In this document: one piece after another, positions 1-3,899 of the stretch
Position numbering within the stretch: the stretch's first letter is position 1
How the letters are laid out: every line of letters begins with the position of its first letter
NCBI GenBank assembly: GCA_030044775.1
Contig: JASICF010000097.1
Location: forward strand, 1 to 5,341
Origin: Candidatus Sulfotelmatobacter sp.
GTDB taxonomy: Bacteria; Acidobacteriota; Terriglobia; Terriglobales; Acidobacteriaceae
DNA length: 5,341 nucleotides
Direction of reading: 5' to 3'
Program-made: the position numbers and the translations under genes
Notes under the pieces: generated by a model
Seen by the model: only the letters and a program-made list of their open reading frames with translations
Told to the model about the DNA's origin: nothing
Database searches by the model: none

Positions 1-304
1 GCAGGCCTCCTTGCATGAGCACGCCGGTGCCGCCGAGTTCGACCGTCTCGCGGATTTTTTCGTAGATGGTGTCGAAATCGAGAATGTAGCCTTCTTTGGC
101 CGCCGGGCCTTTCAGCGGACGGTAGAACGCGCAGAAGGTGCAGTACTCGGTGCAGAAGTTGGTGTAATTAATGTTGCGGTCGATGATGTAGGTGACCACA
201 CCCTCGGGATGTTTAGCGCGGCGTACTGCGTCGGCTTCCATGCCGATGCCGATGAGGTCGTCGGAGCGGAAGAGGTCGAGGGCCTGGGAGTGGGTTAGGG
301 ACAT
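1..304 (-). CDS. mqnC: Cyclic dehypoxanthine futalosine synthase MqnC, N-terminal part (cut by window edge)
   Basis: This is a radical SAM enzyme of the futalosine menaquinone pathway. By family knowledge it cyclises dehypoxanthine futalosine using a 4Fe-4S cluster and S-adenosylmethionine in the cytoplasm. Only the first 101 codons are present, read leftwards from an ATG at 304-302. The product begins MSLTHSQALDLFRSDDLIGI. It then has the segment VVTYIIDRNINYTN (36-49), followed by the cluster motif C51-x3-C55-x2-C58 and AFYR, which is the usual MqnC wording. A glycine-rich stretch, ELGGTGVLMQGG, follows before the edge. The related aminofutalosine synthase MqnE also has this cluster motif, but the HPEGVVTYIIDRNINYTN segment favours MqnC. 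No Shine-Dalgarno precedes the ATG, and a TAGAAT box lies 9 bp upstream. mqnA lies upstream on the same strand, which supports the pathway assignment. Confidence 0.92.
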   Translation of the reverse strand, partial: MSLTHSQALDLFRSDDLIGIGMEADAVRRAKHPEGVVTYIIDRNINYTNFCTEYCTFCAFYRPLKGPAAKEGYILDFDTIYEKIRETVELGGTGVLMQGGL

Positions 305-313
305 TGCAGCTTT

Positions 314-319
314 ATTCTA
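314..319 (-). promoter_or_regulatory. Putative -10 box (TAGAAT) of mqnC, close to the start codon
   Basis: On the minus strand the hexamer TAGAAT (5 of 6 to TATAAT) ends 9 bp before the mqnC ATG. Transcription would begin only a few bases before the start codon. No good -35 is visible at 16-18 bp. The same hexamer sits at nearly the same distance before mqnA (2130-2135), which is the main reason for reporting it. Inferred from sequence only. Confidence 0.4.
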
Positions 320-340
320 GCGCGTGGTTTGTTTCTAAAG

Positions 341-420
341 AAAGAAGCAGGTTCCCGTTCGCTGCGCTCCGTTACTCAAAGCGGGTTCCTCACCGCCGCT
401 TCGCGGCGATTCGGAATGAC
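341..420 (-). repeat. Interspersed REP-like element (GTCATTCC...GAGGAACC...GGAACCTGCTT type)
   Basis: Read on the minus strand the element starts GTCATTCCGAATCGCC, continues GCGGTGAGGAACCCGC, and ends near GGGAACCTGCTTCTTT. This resembles the short extragenic repeat family whose consensus runs GTCATTCyGAGCGCAGCGAGGAAyCTGC and which is scattered in many acidobacterial and other genomes (recalled, not searched). It includes a perfect hairpin at 394-408, CGCCGC-TTC-GCGGCG. The GGAACC portion occurs twice, as GAGGAACCCGC and GGGAACCTGC, suggesting a composite or partly duplicated unit. It lies between two co-oriented genes, where such repeats commonly settle, and could stabilise mRNA ends. Confidence 0.6.
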
Positions 421-435
421 ATCGGGTTTGTTCGC

Positions 436-510
436 TTATGTTAGTCGCTTCTCACGTCCATGCCGCCGCGAGTTCTCGCGCATCCAAGCGACCAACGCCA
501 CTTCCGGCAT
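436..510 (-). CDS. Very short open frame of doubtful status
   Basis: An ATG at 510-508 opens 24 codons to a TAA (438-436), giving a product that begins MPEVALVAWMRENSRRHGRE. The frame is open for about 11 codons before the ATG as well, so it could be the tail of a decayed gene as easily as a small gene. A G-rich AGGGGG lies about 24 bp upstream, too far to be a normal ribosome binding site. The product is basic and matches no family I recognise. The interspersed repeat starts just beyond its stop. Confidence 0.15.
   Translation of the reverse strand: MPEVALVAWMRENSRRHGREKRLT
467..480. repeat. Perfect short inverted repeat
   Basis: CGCGAGTTCTCGCG forms 6 bp around a 2-nt loop, or 5 bp around a 4-nt loop. 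It is not followed by a T-run on either strand, so it is not a typical intrinsic terminator. It falls inside the small minus-strand open frame 436-510. Confidence 0.4.
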
Positions 511-541
511 CTTATCCGCTGCCAGGAATAGTCCACCCCCT

Positions 542-1180
542 TTAGGCTACCCTCGTCCTGGTTTGTGCTCGGTGGTCCTTGCGATGGCGAAAATACTGAA
601 ACAGAGTCACTATGCTCCCCAGCGCTGCCAGGCCAATCAGAATTGCCAGCGCAGGGGCGTAGTACTGATCGAAAAAACGCAGAATGTGGCGGCCGTAGTG
701 GAAGCCGAGGAAGGCTTCGATGCAGTAGCGGACTCCGCGGCCGAGGGCCAGTGCGCCCACAAATTTTTTACGCGAGTATTGCAACGCCCCCGCCGCGATT
801 AGAAACGGAACGAAGGGAAACGGCGGGGGCAGCAGCGCGGGAATGGCCACGGCCAAGAAACCTCGGCGCGCGAACCTGTTCTTGACGCGATCCGCTTTTT
901 TCTTTGAGAGCCTGTGCTCCATGGCCTCTTCCCCGCCTTTGCGGGCAAGCGCATAAGTAATGTAGCCGCCAACCAGCGCGCCGAGCGTGGCCATAAACGC
1001 GTAATAAGGCCAAGGCTCGCGATGGCGAGCCGCAAGCCAGATGCAGAGGACGTCCATGCTGCCGGTGACGGGAATCACCGAGTTGTCGACGACGCCCAGC
1101 ACGATGAGGCCGGGACCTCCCATGCGCCGGAGATGCTGCCAAAGCGTGGCTGCGAAAAGCGGATGAAGGTGGGCGAGCAT
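542..1180 (-). CDS. VTT/DedA-like integral membrane protein (YqaA-like)
   Basis: The 212-residue product is dominated by hydrophobic segments at about 22-50, 57-79, 107-133, 140-160 and 175-196, with a basic cytoplasmic-type tail (FRHRKDHRAQ). The layout fits the VTT (SNARE-associated/DedA) family: an N-terminal re-entrant-like segment with a conserved acidic residue (VVDNSVIPVTGSMDVL, 30-45), a charged loop (GGEEAMEHRLSKKKADRVKN), then a proline-rich membrane turn (AIPALLPPPFPFVPFLIAAG, 112-131), and later GRGVRY (147-152). Members of the wider superfamily act in lipid scrambling or in proton-dependent membrane homeostasis. The substrate of this one cannot be read from sequence. It begins 18 bp after the mqnA stop on the same strand, so it is probably cotranscribed with mqnA. 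No Shine-Dalgarno precedes the ATG, which suggests translational coupling or a weak start. Confidence 0.78.
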   Translation of the reverse strand: MLAHLHPLFAATLWQHLRRMGGPGLIVLGVVDNSVIPVTGSMDVLCIWLAARHREPWPYYAFMATLGALVGGYITYALARKGGEEAMEHRLSKKKADRVKNRFARRGFLAVAIPALLPPPFPFVPFLIAAGALQYSRKKFVGALALGRGVRYCIEAFLGFHYGRHILRFFDQYYAPALAILIGLAALGSIVTLFQYFRHRKDHRAQTRTRVA

Positions 1181-1198
1181 TGGGGCTTAGATGCAGTT

Positions 1199-2119
1199 TC
1201 AGAGCGCCGGAGCCGCTTTCGGTTCGTAAGCGTACATCTTTGCTGTCAGGAATTTCAGCGGCGGTGCCATGGGCAGGGCGCCGATTTCTGCCGCGTAGCG
1301 ATAAAACAATCGCAATCCCTCCAGGCAAGGCTCGTCGAGCTGGTAGTAGATATTCTCAGTCAAGTACGAGCAGACTTCTTCTTCGCTCAAGCCGAGACGC
1401 GGACCCCACTCACGGGAAATCTGACCGATGCTCGAGGCTTCGAGGCCGTGATCGCGCGACTGCTGAAAAGTGGCGATCAGATCTTGCACGTCGATAGCAG
1501 CGTCGCTTTGCGACGCGGACAGCCGAGAGCCTGCCCTGAGCTTGCCGAAGGGGAGGCTGTCCCCACACAATGCTTCCTGGCGGACGGCCCAGAAAGCGAA
1601 GACGAAAGGTTTGCCGGTGCGCCGAATCCACTCTTCGGCCAAATCCAGAGTGCGATAGCGAGAGCGATCGACCTGCAAAGCGGGATCGCCGATCAGCAAG
1701 CCGGCATCGTACGCGGCCAACATCTTATCGAGGTCTGGCTCCATGGGGGCGAAGGTTCGGCCAGAGCCCAACCACTTCTCGAATATGACTTTTGTGAGCG
1801 CGACCGACGTCATCGAGGAGGTATCCAGCGCAATGGAACGAACGTTCTCAATCGGGACACGGCTCACCAGGAGGATGGATCGAACTGCGCGGCGCGAGGC
1901 GATCGCAACATCCGGCAGTATCTCTAATCCGGAAATCTGTGAATAAGCGGCGGCGGGAATAATTCCAATATCGGCAGTACCGGCCTGGAGAGCGCGGGCG
2001 CAAGCCGAAGGCAAGGTGTAGGAAATATCGAAATCCCGCGCTGCGCCGCCGTGCTCAAAATCCCACATCAGGGGCGCGGTGTTCAGGTAGGAAATCGCCG
2101 AAATCCGCAGACGTCTCAT
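1199..2119 (-). CDS. mqnA: Chorismate dehydratase MqnA, with a repeat-derived insertion
   Basis: The enzyme dehydrates chorismate to 3-[(1-carboxyvinyl)oxy]benzoate, the first step of the futalosine menaquinone pathway, in the cytoplasm (family knowledge). The 306-residue product shows the family landmarks in order: ISAISYLNTAPL (6-17), AGTADIGIIPAAAY (46-59), LDTSSMTSVALTKVIFE (98-114), DAGLLIGDPAL (138-148) and TGKPFVFAFWAVR (168-180). These belong to a periplasmic-binding-protein-like fold. It is somewhat longer than most MqnA proteins (about 270-290). The excess is accounted for by residues 186-201, GDSLPFGKLRAGSRLS, which are encoded by an interspersed palindromic repeat and look unlike the rest. 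The frame stays open through it, so the gene is probably functional. The ATG at 2119-2117 has only an AGGA directly abutting it, and a TGCTAGAAT extended -10 box lies 10 bp upstream. The VTT-family gene and mqnC follow downstream. Confidence 0.93.
   Translation of the reverse strand: MRRLRISAISYLNTAPLMWDFEHGGAARDFDISYTLPSACARALQAGTADIGIIPAAAYSQISGLEILPDVAIASRRAVRSILLVSRVPIENVRSIALDTSSMTSVALTKVIFEKWLGSGRTFAPMEPDLDKMLAAYDAGLLIGDPALQVDRSRYRTLDLAEEWIRRTGKPFVFAFWAVRQEALCGDSLPFGKLRAGSRLSASQSDAAIDVQDLIATFQQSRDHGLEASSIGQISREWGPRLGLSEEEVCSYLTENIYYQLDEPCLEGLRLFYRYAAEIGALPMAPPLKFLTAKMYAYEPKAAPAL
1517..1562. repeat. Interspersed palindromic repeat inside mqnA
   Basis: The perfect 8-bp arms GGACAGCC (1517-1524) and GGCTGTCC (1555-1562) enclose a nested, imperfectly palindromic core, CCTGCCCTGAGCTTGCCGAA, with partial inner pairing (AGCCT/AGGCT and CTT-GCCG-AAG). 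On the minus strand the core reads TTCGGCAAGCTCAGGGCAGG. It resembles a known dispersed family (TTCGACAAGCTCAGGacAGGC type) that often leaves peptides such as KLRAG in proteins. That family match is from memory. The element is in frame with mqnA and encodes residues 186-201. Confidence 0.75.
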
Positions 2120-2129
2120 TCCTGTTTTG

Positions 2130-2138
2130 ATTCTAGCA
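2130..2138 (-). promoter_or_regulatory. Putative extended -10 promoter element of mqnA
   Basis: On the minus strand TGCTAGAAT combines an extended -10 TGn with TAGAAT (5 of 6 to consensus). It ends 10 bp before the mqnA ATG, so the mRNA leader would be only a few bases long. No strong -35 is visible, as is common for extended -10 promoters. Confidence 0.45.
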
Positions 2139-2171
2139 GAGCAAATTCGACCTGGGCTGTGACTGCTTTCC

Positions 2172-2201
2172 TTGACAGTGTTTTCCGCGAATCGTTAGAG
2201 T
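2172..2201 (+). promoter_or_regulatory. Sigma-70-type promoter of dprA
   Basis: A perfect -35 hexamer TTGACA (2172-2177) is separated by 18 bp from TAGAGT (2196-2201, 4 of 6 to TATAAT). Transcription would start near 2208, about 30 bp before the dprA start codon, leaving room for its ribosome binding site. It lies in the divergent mqnA/dprA gap and points rightwards. Confidence 0.55.
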
Positions 2202-2226
2202 CCGCCAGTCTCTTGGTGGCTTGGAC

Positions 2227-2233
2227 AAAGGAG
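2227..2233 (+). promoter_or_regulatory. Ribosome binding site that fixes the dprA start
   Basis: AAAGGAG lies 5 bp before the ATG at 2239. This favours ATG 2239 over the in-frame TTG at 2221, which precedes the site itself. Confidence 0.8.
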
Positions 2234-2238
2234 CAAAC

Positions 2239-3396
2239 ATGCCAGAAGCCGTGGCAGGGGCTGGAACGCACGTTCTGGAGTGGCTGGCGATTTCGCTCAC
2301 GCCGGGACTTGGACCGACGAAGGCGCGCAAACTGGTGGAGCGTTTCGGAACCCCTGGAGGGGTAATGCAGGCATCGTTAACCGAACTGGAGGGAGCGGGC
2401 CTGCAGGCTGTTTCGGCACAATCGATCGCGACGGGAAAATCGGCAGAACTGGCGCGCGAAGAACTTGCGAAAGCGGCGAGCGGGGGTGCAACGGTGATCA
2501 CATGCGAGGATCGTTGTTATCCCCCAAGGCTGAAGGAAATTTATGACCCGCCGCTCGCGCTGTATGTGCGCGGAGACATCGAGGTACTGCTTCGACCGGG
2601 AATTGCGATGGTCGGCACGCGGCACCCCACGCCATATGGTTCGGGAATGGCCGAGCGGCTGGCATGCGATCTGGCCGCACAGGGACTGGTGATTATCAGC
2701 GGCATGGCGCGCGGGGTCGACACCGCGAGCCATCGGGGGGCGATTTCGGCGAAAGGAAAGACGGTCGCGGTGTTTGGCACGGGCGTGGATGTCATTTATC
2801 CGAAAGAGAATTCGCGATTGTCCGAACAGATCCTGGGGTTGGGCGGGGCGTTCATTTCCGAATTTTCCCTGGGAACGTTCGCCGCGCCACAGAACTTCCC
2901 GATTCGTAATCGAATTCTGAGCGGCATGTCGGTGGGCGTGCTCGTGGTGGAAGCCGCGGAATATTCCGGAACGCGCATCACGGCGCGCTGCGCGCTGGAG
3001 CAAAATCGGGACGTATTCGCCGTACCGGGCAACGTTACGAACAAGAATTCGTGGGGGCCGAACACGTTGATTAAGCAGGGCGCGAAGCTGGTTGCCACGT
3101 GGGAAGACGTGTGGGAGGATTTGCCGCCGGAGGTGAAACTTGCGCTGACGCCCACGCCTGGGCCTGAATCCGAAGGGCAGACAACGTCATCTCTATTCCC
3201 GGACGATGGGCTTCCTCCTCACGAGAAAAAGATTCTTAAGCTGCTGAAAGCCGACGAACCTACGCATATCGATGAACTGGTAGAGCGGCTGGAAACAGAA
3301 ATGTCTTCCTCGGAAATCTTTGCGGCATTGTTCGAGTTAGAACTGACTGGAAAAGTCAGGCAGATGCCGGGGAAGAATTTTGTGAAGAGCTTTTGA
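2239..3396 (+). CDS. dprA: DNA processing protein DprA (Smf family)
   Basis: DprA binds incoming single-stranded DNA and loads RecA onto it during natural transformation. Homologues are also kept in bacteria not known to be competent (family knowledge). The 385-residue product has an N-terminal helical SAM-like region (about 10-65, including LTPGLGPTKARKLVERFG). A Rossmann-like domain follows with GTRHPTPYG (126-134), SGMARGVDTASHRGAI (154-169), GTGVDVIYPKEN (180-191), PQNFPIRNRILSG (217-229), GTRITARCALEQNRDVFAVPG starting at 244, and NTLIKQGA (275-282). After a proline-rich linker (about 303-328) comes a winged-helix domain (about 328-385, HEKKILKLLKADEPTHIDEL onward). The length is typical of the three-domain form. 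The start is chosen by the AAAGGAG site. In many bacteria dprA is followed directly by topA. Here a repeat-flanked IVS-type gene lies between them, and its first repeat begins 6 bp after the dprA stop. Confidence 0.96.
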   Translation: MPEAVAGAGTHVLEWLAISLTPGLGPTKARKLVERFGTPGGVMQASLTELEGAGLQAVSAQSIATGKSAELAREELAKAASGGATVITCEDRCYPPRLKEIYDPPLALYVRGDIEVLLRPGIAMVGTRHPTPYGSGMAERLACDLAAQGLVIISGMARGVDTASHRGAISAKGKTVAVFGTGVDVIYPKENSRLSEQILGLGGAFISEFSLGTFAAPQNFPIRNRILSGMSVGVLVVEAAEYSGTRITARCALEQNRDVFAVPGNVTNKNSWGPNTLIKQGAKLVATWEDVWEDLPPEVKLALTPTPGPESEGQTTSSLFPDDGLPPHEKKILKLLKADEPTHIDELVERLETEMSSSEIFAALFELELTGKVRQMPGKNFVKSF

Positions 3397-3405
3397 ACGA
3401 AGCCG

Positions 3406-3433
3406 TCAGCTATCAGCTTTCGGCCCTCAGCCA
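3406..3433 (+). repeat. Left heptamer array (four units of TCAGCYN)
   Basis: Four consecutive 7-bp units, TCAGCTA, TCAGCTT, TCGGCCC and TCAGCCA, start 10 bp after the dprA stop. The first three, with four bases before them, form the left arm (3402-3424) of the inverted repeat around the IVS-type gene. The array is noncoding if that gene starts at 3453. Confidence 0.75.
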
Positions 3434-3452
3434 GACGGCATCGGATAGGCAG

Positions 3453-3812
3453 ATGCAAGATTTCAGAAATCTGAAGGTTTGGCAAAGATCGCACGTACTC
3501 ACGCTTGAAGTTTATCGTTTAAGCAAGCTCTTTCCGAGAGAAGAAGTCTATGGCCTGACGAGCCAGATGCGGCGAGCAGCGGTCTCCGTTGGCGCGAACA
3601 TTGCTGAAGGAAGTTGCCGCAACGGAGACTCAGATTTCGCGCGTTTCCTGCAGATGGCTATGGGTTCCGCAAGCGAGTTGGAGTACCACACGCTCCTAGC
3701 TTACGATTTGGAAATGTTGAAGCAAGCAGACTATGAGCGCTTGTCGACCAAAGCTCAGGAGGTGAAACGGATGCTTGCATCGCTCTTACGAAAGCTGAGA
3801 GCTGAAGGCTGA
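3453..3812 (+). CDS. Four-helix-bundle protein, 23S rRNA-intervening-sequence (IVS) family
   Basis: The 119-residue product has the hallmarks of the family: FRNLKVWQRSH (4-14), a FP pair at 27-28, YGLTSQMRRAAVSVGANIAE (33-52), then FARFLQMAMGSASELEYHTL (62-81). It is almost wholly helical and has no catalytic motif. Structures of relatives are pentameric four-helix bundles with a basic surface, and the related Avd protein serves diversity-generating retroelements. The cellular role of stand-alone members is unknown. ATG 3453 is preferred because the product then begins with the family's usual short lead to FxxLxVW. An upstream in-frame TTG at 3393 would only add residues translated from the heptamer array. 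The ribosome binding site is weak (GGATAGG). The last codons (KLRAEG and the stop) lie inside the right-hand repeat. Codon choice looks less GC-biased than in dprA or topA. No reverse transcriptase or template repeat is in view. Confidence 0.88.
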   Translation: MQDFRNLKVWQRSHVLTLEVYRLSKLFPREEVYGLTSQMRRAAVSVGANIAEGSCRNGDSDFARFLQMAMGSASELEYHTLLAYDLEMLKQADYERLSTKAQEVKRMLASLLRKLRAEG

Positions 3813-3826
3813 CAGCCGAGAGCTTG
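3792..3826 (-). repeat. Right heptamer array, inverted relative to the left one
   Basis: On the plus strand the units are AAGCTGA, GAGCTGA, AGGCTGA, CAGCCGA and a final GAGCTTG. On the minus strand they read as TCAGCTT, TCAGCTC, TCAGCCT and TCGGCTG. The array overlaps the 3' end of the IVS-type gene and supplies its stop codon. It also holds a small hairpin, GGCT-GAC-AGCC (3807-3817), within outer arms AAGCT/AGCTT, and is followed by TGTTTT. A weak terminator function before topA is therefore possible. Confidence 0.72.
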
Positions 3827-3899
3827 TTTTCCGGTAACTTGTTGGTTTCTGCTCATTCGTGCTAGCTTCAAAACAAATTCTTAGGAAAAAGAGGTTGAG
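3813..3899 (+). other. Gap between the IVS-type gene and topA
   Basis: After the right heptamer array about 73 bp of AT-richer sequence leads to topA. A TTGTTG at 3839-3844 followed 18 bp later by TAGCTT is a poor promoter candidate, and I do not call one. A ribosome binding site, GAGG (3891-3894), ends 5 bp before the TTG start of topA. Confidence 0.5.
3891..3894 (+). promoter_or_regulatory. Ribosome binding site deciding the TTG start of topA
   Basis: GAGG, within AGAGGTTG, lies 5 bp before TTG 3900. The protein homology begins right at this codon (KSLVIVESPAKAKT), and no in-frame ATG fits, so the rare TTG start is well supported. Confidence 0.7.

Larger units (their letters stand above)
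305..541. other. Intergenic spacer between the VTT-family gene and mqnC
   Basis: The 237-bp spacer has three parts. Next to mqnC is a putative -10 box (314-319). Next to that is an interspersed palindromic repeat (about 341-420). The remaining 120 bp (421-541) contains a perfect hairpin at 467-480, CGCGAG-TT-CTCGCG, and a 24-codon minus-strand open frame (510-436). I see no RNA gene and no clear terminator with a T-tract. Confidence 0.7.
3402..3816 (+). mobile_element. Putative IVS-type cassette: four-helix-bundle gene between inverted heptamer arrays
   Basis: A single small gene is enclosed by imperfect inverted repeats at 3402-3424 and 3794-3816. The ends match at 18 of 23 positions, and as RNA three of the five mismatches become G-U pairs. 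The protein belongs to the family first noticed as open frames in intervening sequences of Leptospira 23S rRNA, which are likewise bounded by pairing ends. The unit sits between dprA and topA, genes often adjacent elsewhere, which fits insertion. I see no transposase and no clear target-site duplication, so mobility, if any, would need help from elsewhere. The element call is an inference. Confidence 0.45.

Noticed and set aside
768..1328. Minus-strand open frame of 186 codons spanning the mqnA/VTT junction
   Set aside because: It overlaps both recognised genes out of frame, and its Arg/Ala/Pro/Ser-rich composition is typical of frame-shifted GC-rich DNA.
914..1927. Long plus-strand open frame of 337 codons
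   Set aside because: It runs antisense to the VTT-family gene and mqnA, both of which have clear family motifs. Its product is low in hydrophobic order and shows no recognisable domain. It is a GC-driven shadow.
2221..2238. TTG 2221 as the dprA start
   Set aside because: The good Shine-Dalgarno AAAGGAG (2227-2233) lies downstream of this TTG and is spaced correctly for ATG 2239.
3393..3452. Upstream TTG start for the IVS-type gene, overlapping the dprA stop
   Set aside because: The added 20 residues are a translation of the heptamer repeat, and homology begins only after ATG 3453.
3453..3812. Diversity-generating retroelement, because the protein family includes Avd
   Set aside because: There is no reverse transcriptase, no template/variable repeat pair and no variable target gene in the window.
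1531..3812. Link between the KLRAG peptide in MqnA and KLRAEG at the end of the IVS-type protein
   Set aside because: The underlying DNA repeats differ in unit, length and symmetry, so the peptide similarity looks like coincidence.
3406..3826. CRISPR array
   Set aside because: The repeated units are 7 bp, contiguous and without spacers.
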